NCBI GenBank assembly: GCA_000431315.1
Contig: HF989692.1
Location: forward strand, 11,219 to 75,218
Direction of reading: 5' to 3'
Length of the DNA stretch: 64,000 nucleotides
DNA from: Brachyspira sp. CAG:484
GTDB taxonomy: Bacteria > Cyanobacteriota > Vampirovibrionia > Gastranaerophilales > Gastranaerophilaceae
The translations under genes and the position numbers were made by a program. The notes under the pieces were generated by a model. The model worked only from the letters and a program-made list of their open reading frames with translations, had not been told where the DNA came from and did not search any database. Numbering within the stretch: the stretch's first letter is position 1; each line of letters opens with the position of its first letter. Below, piece after piece: positions 25,515 through 34,448 of this stretch.

Positions 25515-26240
25515 GTGGTTTATAGAACAGGAAAAATGCGCTATCCCCAAACTCAACTTTGTACTTCAAAATATTGTATTGCATATTTAGATATTTTAGG
25601 GTCTAAAAATCTTATTGATAATGATAAGAATAATGAATTTTTAAATTATTTAAACATGCTTTGTGGTGACGCTTTATTAGAAGTTAGTTCTAATAAAGAT
25701 ATTTTTATAAAAATTTTTTCCGATAATATTTTATTGGCAGTTAGTACTGAAGGTGAAATTCAAACAAGAAAAGAAAGAATCGAAGCATTAATTAACAGAG
25801 TAGGAAATATTCAAAATGAAATATTACGCTATGGGTATTTGGTACGTGGTGCAATAGTAGAAGGTGACTTTTTTCATAATGATGTGATTGTATATGGAAA
25901 AGCTTTAATTAAAGCTGTAACTGATGAAGAACAAATTGCAATATATCCCAGAGTAATAGTTCAGAAGGAAATTTTTGAATTATTGCCACATTATTTTATA
26001 ATGGATGAAGATAATTTAGTATTTTTAAATCAATTTATATTTAGTAACACATTGGAACATATAAGTTTTAAATATCAATTACTTGAGATATTGAAAAAGA
26101 ATCCCGATGAAAAAATCCGACAAAAAATTATGTGGATTATAAATTATTATAATAATTATTTTAATTGTTATAAAAATAAATTATCAGCAGAAATATTTAT
26201 AACAGAACAAGATATAAATGCTATAATTAATCAAAATTAA
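25515..26240 (+). CDS. Class III nucleotidyl cyclase-like protein
   Basis: 241 aa. The pattern of a cyclase palm is visible: CIAYLDILG (Asp26 as first metal ligand), the beta-hairpin IKIFSDNILLAV (Asp70), then LVRGAIVEGDFF and VIVYGKALIKA (127-134), which matches the RxGI..G...YG..VN block of class III cyclases. The C-terminal 90 residues are helical. A nucleotide second messenger is therefore plausible, but substrate-selecting residues cannot be assigned. Starts 10 nt after the helicase gene. GTG 25515 is listed, but ATG 25536 (AGGAAAA before it) is nearly as good. Confidence 0.6.
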   Translation: MVYRTGKMRYPQTQLCTSKYCIAYLDILGSKNLIDNDKNNEFLNYLNMLCGDALLEVSSNKDIFIKIFSDNILLAVSTEGEIQTRKERIEALINRVGNIQNEILRYGYLVRGAIVEGDFFHNDVIVYGKALIKAVTDEEQIAIYPRVIVQKEIFELLPHYFIMDEDNLVFLNQFIFSNTLEHISFKYQLLEILKKNPDEKIRQKIMWIINYYNNYFNCYKNKLSAEIFITEQDINAIINQN

Positions 26241-26310
26241 TATTATTTTGTCATTGTAAATTTAATATTCATGATTATTATGAATGCACAAATTTTTGTA
26301 TAATAAAAGT

Positions 26311-27684
26311 ATGAAAAATCAATTATTAAAACAAATAGTAAATTATTATTTGAATAGTCCAAATTATAATGGGTATACTATTCCAGAATTATATGAACAA
26401 TATCCAGATATAGAAGAAATAAAGAAAATTATTATTGAATTAATTAAAGATAATTTATTAGATTTATATTATTGTAATACTAATCATTTTGTGAAAAATT
26501 TTGATTTAAATATTCCATTAGAACAAAAAATTGATTTTATAAGTAATTTACCCGATTCTTATAACCCAAAAAATTTTGAAGAAATTAAAATTGATGAAAA
26601 AAATAGCATTAGATTTGTTTGTGATAATATATTACCTCCAATATCACTATTTCCCACTCCAAATATTATAAAAGAATATATAAAAAATAAACCAAAATAT
26701 TACAAATTACCGCCATTTAATAAAATGTTACTGGAAGGAATGCCTCATTTACATTTTTTATATTTTAGGATTGATGTTTTAAATAGATTTCTTTATGATC
26801 CAAGATATTTAGTATATAACATGGATTATACTGGGTCAATTTATTATAAAATAGAAGACAGCAAAAATGAAAAAGATGAAAATAATATTTATTTAAGTCA
26901 TTTTGGTTTAGCATATAATCGTAAAACTAATGAAAATGTTATAACAATATTTCCTCATGATTTAGCAAAACTGTCACTTAAGCACCAATACTATTTCTAT
27001 TCACATTTGTTTGATAATCAAGAAGACTTTGTTCCGGATATATCATATTATAAAAATGTAATTGGAGAAATTGCGGATGGAATATCAATTTTTTCCGCAT
27101 TTTTTGAGGAGATGAAACTAATTAATAAGATGTTTGACATTATTTGTGAAAAAAAATTATTTAAAAAAATATTTGAATATAGCCAAGAAAATCGTCCTGA
27201 ATATTTTCATCCATTTATGATGCCAACAAAAACGATGTATCATAATTTTTGTAGAACTATATATAGAATATTTGTTGAACAACTTGATAAAGATGCAATA
27301 ATAGCATTTGCGCAAAAAATAAAAGTTGAGTTGGATAATATAGAAAAAACGCGTCCAATGACATTATTACAACAATTATTCAGCAAAGGTTTTAAAGCTA
27401 TGGATGGTAGTGATACGGGAAAAGAAATTGTAGATATATGGAAAAAAGAGTTACATGAATGTCGTAATAAAATATCTCATTCTTTTGTAGATGATGTATA
27501 CGATATAGACATTTTTAAAAAATATAGAAATACAATTAATGAAGCGTACAAATCAATACGTTTAATCAGACTTGTTCTATCCTCATTACCTAAAATTAAA
27601 AAAGCTATTAGGAATAGTGAAATTGAAATATCAGAAGATTTATATATTGGAAATATAAATATATATTTTTCACCTTTAAAATAA
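26311..27684 (+). CDS. HEPN-domain protein, 457 aa
   Basis: No named full-length family is recognised. The C-terminal helical region (about 365-440) has CRNKISHSF, the R-x4-H ribonuclease signature of HEPN domains (Arg385, His390). The N-terminal 60 residues look like a winged-helix module (YTIPELYEQYPDIEEIKKII). ATG 26311 rather than 26284 is chosen: TATAAT stands 6 nt before it with no Shine-Dalgarno, suggesting a leaderless mRNA. Downstream of the cyclase-like gene, it is a candidate effector RNase. Very AT-rich, with much Asn/Lys/Ile, unlike core genes. Confidence 0.62.
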   Translation: MKNQLLKQIVNYYLNSPNYNGYTIPELYEQYPDIEEIKKIIIELIKDNLLDLYYCNTNHFVKNFDLNIPLEQKIDFISNLPDSYNPKNFEEIKIDEKNSIRFVCDNILPPISLFPTPNIIKEYIKNKPKYYKLPPFNKMLLEGMPHLHFLYFRIDVLNRFLYDPRYLVYNMDYTGSIYYKIEDSKNEKDENNIYLSHFGLAYNRKTNENVITIFPHDLAKLSLKHQYYFYSHLFDNQEDFVPDISYYKNVIGEIADGISIFSAFFEEMKLINKMFDIICEKKLFKKIFEYSQENRPEYFHPFMMPTKTMYHNFCRTIYRIFVEQLDKDAIIAFAQKIKVELDNIEKTRPMTLLQQLFSKGFKAMDGSDTGKEIVDIWKKELHECRNKISHSFVDDVYDIDIFKKYRNTINEAYKSIRLIRLVLSSLPKIKKAIRNSEIEISEDLYIGNINIYFSPLK

Positions 27685-27736
27685 ATTAAATATTAATAAA
27701 TTTGCTCGTAAAAATTATTTTTAATATCATAATACT

Positions 27737-30700
27737 ATGAAAGATTTTTTGTCAGATATTAATAAAATTCAGAAAGCAATAAGAGAAAAAACTCTTGTAA
27801 TTTTTGTTGGTGCCGGAGTTTCTGCAAATTCAGGTGTGCCAACATGGGGACAACTGATAAATTGGATGGCTAACGAGTTAAATATCGACAAAGATATTCA
27901 AGAAAATGAATATTTGAAAATTGCTCAGTATTATTACAATGATAATCCTAAAAGATTTTTGAAAAGTATTGAAAATTTTTTGCATAGGGATTGGCAGCCT
28001 AATACTATTACCGAATACCTGTTTAAAGAATTTTCTCCTCAATATTTTGTTACTACAAATTATGATAATATACTTGAACAAACTTCAAATAAACTTTCCA
28101 TACCATACATGTTGATTGCGCAAGATGAAGAAATTCCGAAAATCGGAAACAATAACGCAATTATAAAAATGCACGGCGATTTTAATCATAAAAATATCGT
28201 TTTAAAAGAAGATGATTATTTAAAATACTCTGAAAACTACAGATTGATGGAAGTTTTTATCAAATCATTATTTGCAACAAATACAATTTTGTTTGTCGGC
28301 TTTTCTGCTGACGATCCGAATGTTAATCAAATTTATTCTTGGGTAAACAATATTTTGCGACAAAACCAAAGAGAAGTATATCTTTTGCAAATTAATGATG
28401 TTGATACAGATTATGAATTAAAGCGAAAATATTTTGACAAAAAAGGTATTCGTATCATAAACTACAATGAATTAATAAAACCGATAGAACGTTATATTAA
28501 AGAAAAGTATTTAGACAATGAACTTAAAACAATTAAAGATGAAAAAGGAAAACAGTTATACAAATTACTGCATTTTATAAAAAATGCTACCCCCAATATA
28601 TTTGAGCAATGTTATCAAAGACTATTGCCAACTAGATATATGAACTATTTATCTGATAAGGAAATTTCAAAAGTAATTAACAATTATTGGAGCTGTTATA
28701 ATGGAATATTATCTACCAGTAATGATAAAAACATGGGTAAATTAATAAAATTTTTAGAAGGGAAAAAAACAAAAGCTAAAGAGATAAAAGAATTACTGGC
28801 ACATTTAGGTATAAATAAACTTATAGAAAAAGAATGGAAAAAAGATAAGATAATAGTAAAAAATAAACTGGTTATATCTTCTGCTCATGCGCCTGAACTC
28901 AACAGTTTAGATTTGATAAATGAATTTAACTATATTGAGGCTGAAAAATATTTAGGAAACATCAATGATGAACAATTTATTGATGAATATATAGATAAAA
29001 GCATTAATTCTGTAAATGTATTTGAAAAAGTTAATATATTACTAAAATTGCATAGGTATGAACTTGCTTATAACATGTTGAAAAGAATATCTTATAAAGC
29101 AAAAAAAGCTGATAATAATTTTATTTTTGTTATTTCTGAATTCAACAAAAAAGTAGTATTTAACTATTATCATTGGGATTGTTATTATAATTGTTCAGAT
29201 GAAAAGAAACAAGAACTTGATGATATTCAAAGAAGTTGCTGGGCAATTAATATTCCGAATATGATGGCAAAACTACTAACAGAAGAAGAAAGAAACATAA
29301 TTCAAGATAAGTTGAATTTTAAATTTATTGAAAATCTGGATAATAAAATCTTAAAGGATGCTTTAGAAAATACTCAAACAAAATTTTGTTTAAAAGAACT
29401 ATACAATATTTTTTCAAAAAATTACATTTTTATAGATAATTATCAAGAGTTTCAAAAATTGTGCAAACATTGTATATCCTCAGAATTAGATAGTATAAAG
29501 AGTGAAGAAGATAATATAAATTCATTAGATTATTTTTCTACATATCAAAATCATTATGATTATTTAGATTTGCTTTTGATTATAAGGTATGCAAAAACAT
29601 CAGATTTAAATAATATAACATTCTCAAATAAAATAAAAGAATTACCACTAAAGGAAGAGGCTGACAAAATTAAATTGTTAAACGCATACAATAACCTTAT
29701 AAATTCAATTTCTCATTTTAACTTATGCGAAGGTTGTTCACATGGTAATAAATATTTAGAATATTTGAATAAATTTTTCATAGTATTAAAAATTTTACCA
29801 CTTAATAAATCAGAAATAACAACCGTTATTGAAAATTATTTAAGCTTAATTAGACATTATGGTTGGTATGAAGATTTTTATACTACAAATAATTTATTAT
29901 TTTATTTACTTAATTTTATAATCAGCAACCATAATAATTCGTATGGAAATACAAATTTAAACTCACAAATTTTGGGAGATTTTTTAGTATATATAGTTAA
30001 TAATTCTTCAAAAATTAAGGATGCTGTCTGTGATAAACTCCAAGTTATCAGATTTGTAGATGAAATTTCAAGTATTTTAAAACAAATAGAACCGAAGTTA
30101 TGTATATCTTCTTTTGAAGTAAGTGAAAAAACAAATTTTGCAACACGCTTATACAGTTTTATTTATAAGCTAACTGATAAATCAACAAAAAAAATAATCG
30201 AAAAGTTGATCGTTAACGAACTTAAAAATAATTTTCATCATGAATTATACCAATATGCTTGTCTGGAATGCATTGTTCAACCGAACATTAAATATGAACA
30301 AAAATTAGTTCAAGAAATTGAAGATAGGATTGTCCTGTATAATAAGCTAAAAAAAGACAAACCCAATACACGTAACGGTTTTACTAATAATCCTGTTGGT
30401 TTAGATGATATTTATGATATTTTGAAGACTATTGCCAATTTACTTAATTTTGAAAAATTGGAAAATTTTCAGATTTTTGAACAATATAAAAATCACAAAG
30501 ATTTTGAAACCTATGATTACTTTTTGTTTTCAATGAATATGAAGTCTTACAATTATAAGAATTTTAAATTAAGTTATCTGAATTACTTAACCAAAAGAAA
30601 AAAAGAAGAGTTAAGACAACTACTGAATTCTGATTTGGAGAAAAAAGATATTCTCAAAAAGAAATTCTTTAATGAAATTTCATTAGATAAGGATACAAAT

Positions 30701-30757
30701 AACCGTTTAAGAGATATAATACTTAATTTATTATATGATGAGCCACTCAAAGAATAA
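27737..30757 (+). CDS. SIR2-domain NADase defence protein, DSR2-like
   Basis: 1006 aa. SIR2 domain at about 1-270: NAD loop VIFVGAGVSANSGVPTW (21-37), catalytic pair TTNYD (Asn108) and KMHGDF (His146), then IVLKEDDYLKYSENYRLM and FVGFSADDPN. The remaining 730 residues are a helical array without another enzymatic motif. This length and layout, and the C-terminal YDYF...YKNFKLSYLNYL pattern, resemble DSR2, the ~1000-aa anti-phage NADase activated by phage tail-tube protein. Activation by a phage protein is inferred. No clear Shine-Dalgarno. Confidence 0.82.
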   Translation: MKDFLSDINKIQKAIREKTLVIFVGAGVSANSGVPTWGQLINWMANELNIDKDIQENEYLKIAQYYYNDNPKRFLKSIENFLHRDWQPNTITEYLFKEFSPQYFVTTNYDNILEQTSNKLSIPYMLIAQDEEIPKIGNNNAIIKMHGDFNHKNIVLKEDDYLKYSENYRLMEVFIKSLFATNTILFVGFSADDPNVNQIYSWVNNILRQNQREVYLLQINDVDTDYELKRKYFDKKGIRIINYNELIKPIERYIKEKYLDNELKTIKDEKGKQLYKLLHFIKNATPNIFEQCYQRLLPTRYMNYLSDKEISKVINNYWSCYNGILSTSNDKNMGKLIKFLEGKKTKAKEIKELLAHLGINKLIEKEWKKDKIIVKNKLVISSAHAPELNSLDLINEFNYIEAEKYLGNINDEQFIDEYIDKSINSVNVFEKVNILLKLHRYELAYNMLKRISYKAKKADNNFIFVISEFNKKVVFNYYHWDCYYNCSDEKKQELDDIQRSCWAINIPNMMAKLLTEEERNIIQDKLNFKFIENLDNKILKDALENTQTKFCLKELYNIFSKNYIFIDNYQEFQKLCKHCISSELDSIKSEEDNINSLDYFSTYQNHYDYLDLLLIIRYAKTSDLNNITFSNKIKELPLKEEADKIKLLNAYNNLINSISHFNLCEGCSHGNKYLEYLNKFFIVLKILPLNKSEITTVIENYLSLIRHYGWYEDFYTTNNLLFYLLNFIISNHNNSYGNTNLNSQILGDFLVYIVNNSSKIKDAVCDKLQVIRFVDEISSILKQIEPKLCISSFEVSEKTNFATRLYSFIYKLTDKSTKKIIEKLIVNELKNNFHHELYQYACLECIVQPNIKYEQKLVQEIEDRIVLYNKLKKDKPNTRNGFTNNPVGLDDIYDILKTIANLLNFEKLENFQIFEQYKNHKDFETYDYFLFSMNMKSYNYKNFKLSYLNYLTKRKKEELRQLLNSDLEKKDILKKKFFNEISLDKDTNNRLRDIILNLLYDEPLKE

Positions 30758-30819
30758 TATTTTTATTATTTTTGCTTAGAATATAAATATTGAATATTGT
30801 ATTATTAAAATTTCAGAGA

Positions 30820-31821
30820 TTATTTCACTCTGTTTTTTTGTTCTAATTGTTTCTGGGTTTGTTTAACTGATTCTAAGAAATGTTTTTCGACTTCGGATAA
30901 TTCATTTTTGATTGTTTCTTTGTATTTGGCATATTCGGCAAGTGCTTTGTTTTCAGCTTCAAGTTTTGAAATTTTTCCCGGATTATCGAGAAGTTCGCTA
31001 CCTGTCATTTTTATAAAATCATCCAGTTTTGCTATCCAATCTTTCATTGTCATAGGTATTTGTCGGATTGCCTGCAATTCTGCAAACTCAAGATAAGCAG
31101 ATGTTATTCGATTTAAAATATTTAATTCTTTTTCATCAAGATAATTTTTTGCAACCGTAACTTCATCTTTCTTTGGATGGTTACCTTTAAAAACAGTCAA
31201 CCCCATATTATCTTTTGTGCTATCTGCCCGCAAATAAATCACTTCTGCTGCAGTATGGCCGTGTGCGGCAAAATGCATTTTATTCTGGACAACTTTAAAA
31301 AACAGTTTAGTCTCCTCAGCATTAGGATTATAATCCATACTTGTAGCATAAATATCTAAAATCTGGCGGTAGAAAACTTTTTCAGAAGAACGAATATCTC
31401 TGATACGTTCTAAAAGTTCTTTCCAATATCCGCCGCCACCTGCTTCTTTTAGCAAATCATCATTTAGGGCGAAACCTTTTTTCATATATTCTTTTAAAAC
31501 TTGTGTCGCCCAAATTCTAAATTGAGTGCCACGTAAAGATTTAACACGATATCCGACAGAAATTATTACATCAAGATTGTAGTGTTTGGTATTGTAATTT
31601 TTTCCATCGGAAGCAGTTGTTCGGAATTTCCGAACAACTGAATTTTCATCCAGTTCTCCTTCCTCAAAAATATGAGAAATATGTTCACTAATATTGGCTT
31701 TGCTTGATTGAAACAATTCAACCATTTGATTCTGCGTAAGCCAAACTGTTTCATTTTCTATTCTTACATCAATTTTGGTTTGACCGTCTTGTGTCTGGTA
31801 AATTATAATTTCATTTTCCAT
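30820..31821 (-). CDS. RhuM family protein
   Basis: 333 aa. The RhuM pattern is clear: IENETVWLTQNQMVELF, SKANISEHI, VRKFRTTASDGKNYNTKHYN, LDVIISVGYRV and RGTQFRIWATQVLKEYMKKG. RhuM proteins lie in pathogenicity and defence islands, sometimes beside Fic toxins; the N-terminus is probably DNA-binding and the function is unproven. The C-terminal 60 residues form a charged coiled coil. ATG 31821 is chosen over 31845 because AAAGGATTA precedes it. It converges on the SIR2 gene. Confidence 0.88.
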   Translation of the reverse strand: MENEIIIYQTQDGQTKIDVRIENETVWLTQNQMVELFQSSKANISEHISHIFEEGELDENSVVRKFRTTASDGKNYNTKHYNLDVIISVGYRVKSLRGTQFRIWATQVLKEYMKKGFALNDDLLKEAGGGGYWKELLERIRDIRSSEKVFYRQILDIYATSMDYNPNAEETKLFFKVVQNKMHFAAHGHTAAEVIYLRADSTKDNMGLTVFKGNHPKKDEVTVAKNYLDEKELNILNRITSAYLEFAELQAIRQIPMTMKDWIAKLDDFIKMTGSELLDNPGKISKLEAENKALAEYAKYKETIKNELSEVEKHFLESVKQTQKQLEQKNRVK

Positions 31822-31881
31822 GCTATAATCCTTTATTTTAAGCAATTATAACATATATTATATATTATAGCGAATTAAAAC

Positions 31882-31913
31882 AAAACCCCTGAACAGTAAG
31901 CAACAGGGGTTTT
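31882..31913. terminator. Bidirectional terminator-like hairpin
   Basis: AAAACCCCTG (31882-31891) and CAGGGGTTTT (31904-31913). It ends the DUF5681/methyltransferase transcript on the minus strand. Confidence 0.8.
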
Positions 31914-31940
31914 AAAGTGATAAAACTATTTGAAACGTAA

Positions 31941-32375
31941 TTATTCTTGCTGTTCTTCGCTTAAAAGTTTATCGTACATTTCATGTAAATGTTGTACCAA
32001 GCGATTTCGCTCATCCTCTGTAAATTCAGGTTCAACAGGATTTTGACGTTCTATAAGGCTTTTCACAATATCGTTGAAATTACATTTAAACAGATTATTT
32101 GATTGAAGTAAGAATTTCCTTGAAGGACCGTCATTTTGAATAGCATCTTGGACTAATTTTTTAGCAAGAATGCTGTAAAGAGGCACTTTCTCTTTCAATC
32201 CGCTTGCATTTGTAATAGTCTTTTGTTGACATAATTCAAGACTTATTGCCTGAAATAATGTCTCAGGAATTACTTTTTTCTTCCGCCCTGCGGGATTGCC
32301 GGAGCGTCCTTTGGTAAAACGAGTATTCTTTGGCGGTTTTCCATAACCGATTTCGTAATTTTTATTATTCTCCAT
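31941..32375 (-). CDS. DUF5681 domain protein (phage type)
   Basis: 144 aa. The family core RFTKGRSGNPAGRKK near residue 20 is diagnostic; such proteins usually sit between a methyltransferase/ParB gene and terminase genes in phages. ATG 32375 (MENNKNY) overlaps the end of the methyltransferase gene by 11 nt, so they are coupled. No terminase follows in this window, which suggests a phage-derived fragment. Confidence 0.82.
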   Translation of the reverse strand: MENNKNYEIGYGKPPKNTRFTKGRSGNPAGRKKKVIPETLFQAISLELCQQKTITNASGLKEKVPLYSILAKKLVQDAIQNDGPSRKFLLQSNNLFKCNFNDIVKSLIERQNPVEPEFTEDERNRLVQHLHEMYDKLLSEEQQE

Positions 32376-33747
32376 CTTGAACCTCCGCAAAGTTTTTGAT
32401 TAATTTAGCAGTTTTGCCGGTTTCTTTCTCCCAGCGAAAAATTGTTACATCCACATATCGCGGGCTTATTTCAATCAATCGAGCTCTGCGTTTACATCGT
32501 TCTGCGGCAAGCAATGTAGAGCCTGAACCGCCAAAACAGTCCAGTACAATGTCATTTTTAGACGAAGTATCTAGCATAATCGAATGAAGTAAAGATACAG
32601 ATTTCGTTGTAGGATGCAGTTTCAGGAGTTCCAAAGATGCAGGGTTTGTTGCTCTGACGCCAGGATAATCCCAAACATTTGTACGATACCTGCCATATTT
32701 ACCTAGTTGAATATGGTTTTGATGCTTGGCTTTTCCGTTTTTGAATATCGGTACCATCTCATGTTGGCTTCTATACAAAGCCCCCATACCGCCGACGCCT
32801 TTATTCCAAACTGCTATATTTTTGAGCTCGGTATAATGCTTTTTACCTTCTGTGAGTAATGTATTTAATCCAATCCAATCAATGAACAGATAATGCAAAG
32901 AACCGTCAACAGAGAATTTTATCAGATTTTGTATAAATTTTGAGATAAATTCAGCAAATTCTGTATCAGTCATTTCGCCTGATGCCATAGCAAATTCTTC
33001 GTGTTGAGTTTTACCTAACCCGCAAACATGTCCGTTTATTTTGCAATTATATGGCGGATCAGTAATAACTATTTGAGCAAGTTCGCCCTGCATAAGAAAT
33101 TCAAATGACTTGGCAAGTAAGCAATCTCCACAAAAAACAAAATGATCACCAAGCCGCCATAAATCTCCGAGTTTTACTCGTACAGGTATATTTGCGTCGA
33201 GCCAACTTTCGTCTTCTTTGTCAGAGTTGTGGCCTTTATTTCCGTCTGTATCGTCAGCAAGGAATATTTTATCGTAATCAACGGTATCAAAGCCTAAATC
33301 CTCAAAACTGATGTCAAATTTTAACAATTTTTCGAGCTCATCTTTAAGATTTTCATAATTCCATTCGCCGTCTTCTGCAATTCTATTGTCCAGAATTCTG
33401 ATAGCTTCAGCTTCTTCTTCTGTCAAATTTTCAAGTATGATTGCCGGAATTTGAGTAAATCCGAGCTCTTTAGCTGCTAGAAGCCGCAATTCACCTGCCA
33501 TGATATTGTGTTTTTCATCAAGTAAAACGGGATTTACGTAACCGACTTTGTTTATTGCATTTTTTAACTTTTGAAGTTGCTTTTTTGAATGTTTCCGCAA
33601 ACTTTTGAGCTTCAAAACGATTAAGTTGATGTCAATCATTTGTAAGTTGTTGGTCGGCTTTTTGCCTTCTAATACGATTTTTCTAAAGTGTCGCAATGCT
33701 TCTGAAATGTCTTCGGTAGTGAGTGGTTTTACTTTTGATTTTGTCAT
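32365..33747 (-). CDS. ParB-like domain plus beta-class DNA methyltransferase
   Basis: 460 aa. An N-terminal ParB/sulfiredoxin-like domain (about 45-135: GYVNPVLLDEKHNIMAGELR) is followed by an adenine/cytosine-N4 methyltransferase with catalytic DPPYN (near 232) before the SAM motif DCFGGSGSTLLAAERC (near 405), the beta-class order. No restriction enzyme is adjacent, so it is probably a phage-type orphan modification enzyme. It begins next to a branched inverted-repeat structure at 33760-33822. Confidence 0.9.
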   Translation of the reverse strand: MTKSKVKPLTTEDISEALRHFRKIVLEGKKPTNNLQMIDINLIVLKLKSLRKHSKKQLQKLKNAINKVGYVNPVLLDEKHNIMAGELRLLAAKELGFTQIPAIILENLTEEEAEAIRILDNRIAEDGEWNYENLKDELEKLLKFDISFEDLGFDTVDYDKIFLADDTDGNKGHNSDKEDESWLDANIPVRVKLGDLWRLGDHFVFCGDCLLAKSFEFLMQGELAQIVITDPPYNCKINGHVCGLGKTQHEEFAMASGEMTDTEFAEFISKFIQNLIKFSVDGSLHYLFIDWIGLNTLLTEGKKHYTELKNIAVWNKGVGGMGALYRSQHEMVPIFKNGKAKHQNHIQLGKYGRYRTNVWDYPGVRATNPASLELLKLHPTTKSVSLLHSIMLDTSSKNDIVLDCFGGSGSTLLAAERCKRRARLIEISPRYVDVTIFRWEKETGKTAKLIKNFAEVQDGE

Positions 33748-33759
33748 TTGAGTATCCTC

Positions 33760-33822
33760 TTAATTTAATACGTCTGAAAAAATTTTCAGACAGATTGGCT
33801 TTTCCAATCCGTATTAATTTAA
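33760..33822. repeat. 63-nt branched inverted repeat (three-way-junction potential)
   Basis: Outer arms TTAATTTAATACG (33760-33772) and CGTATTAATTTAA (33810-33822) pair with one mismatch. Inside are two more hairpins, GTCTGAAAA/TTTTCAGAC (33772-33791, perfect) and GATTGG/CCAATC (33793-33809). It lies just upstream of the methyltransferase start. Confidence 0.65.
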
Positions 33823-33936
33823 AGAAGCGTCTAAAAAAGTGAAAAGGCTTGCATAGTGCGCTTTTTGCCAAAAGTGTTCTAAAAAACTAAAACCGCTTTT
33901 AATATAAAAACGGTTTATTTATGGTACAATTTTGTA

Positions 33937-34440
33937 ATGAGACAGAAAATTTGCAAAGAAAAATGTACACATTGCCACAGTACCGAACATACAGTTTACA
34001 AAAATAAAAATCAGTGTTATTGCAAAAATTGTGGCAAATATTTCAAACCAGGTTCGGCTCGTAAAGAGTATTCAATAACAACGGCTTTGGTTTTGAATAC
34101 GATTTTAAGTTTGTTTTATTCAAAATTAACTAAGTTTAGCAATTTCAGAAATTTTGTAAAAATTTTGAAAGAAAAATCTGTACCAACAATTCATAATGTT
34201 AAAATAAAATATGAACGTGTCCCGGACAAAGAAAATCCTAAGGATACTTCAGAGTTGAGCATTGACGGTGATCTAAAAGAAAGTATAATTTTAACCCGTT
34301 CAGGCAATGGTTTTATTGTTACAAGGGGCTTGGATGTTCGTCAAAAAATTAAGTTTAATGATTTTATAATAAATACATCAGGACCTGGCAACATGACAGG
34401 TGATTATTATTTAGATGAAGAAATCCAATCCGGAGGATGA
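33937..34440 (+). CDS. Zinc-ribbon protein of unknown function, 167 aa
   Basis: N-terminal zinc ribbon: CTHCHSTEHTVYKNKNQCYC, then CKNC. This resembles the N-terminus of many transposases and phage zinc-ribbon proteins, but no transposase catalytic domain follows. The rest (70-167) is unrecognised and ends in GDYYLDEEIQSGG. TACAAT stands 6 nt before the ATG with no Shine-Dalgarno, suggesting a leaderless mRNA. An inverted pair AAACCG/CGGTTT lies upstream (33892-33915). It may be a truncated transposase-like protein. Confidence 0.55.
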   Translation: MRQKICKEKCTHCHSTEHTVYKNKNQCYCKNCGKYFKPGSARKEYSITTALVLNTILSLFYSKLTKFSNFRNFVKILKEKSVPTIHNVKIKYERVPDKENPKDTSELSIDGDLKESIILTRSGNGFIVTRGLDVRQKIKFNDFIINTSGPGNMTGDYYLDEEIQSGG

Positions 34441-34448
34441 TACTTAAC

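Noticed and set aside
31941..33747. Complete prophage
   Set aside because: DUF5681 and methyltransferase are phage-type, but no terminase, portal, capsid, tail or lysis genes are present.
33937..34440. Insertion sequence (IS1-type InsA/InsB)
   Set aside because: Only the zinc-ribbon head is similar; no catalytic domain, partner frame or terminal inverted repeats were found.
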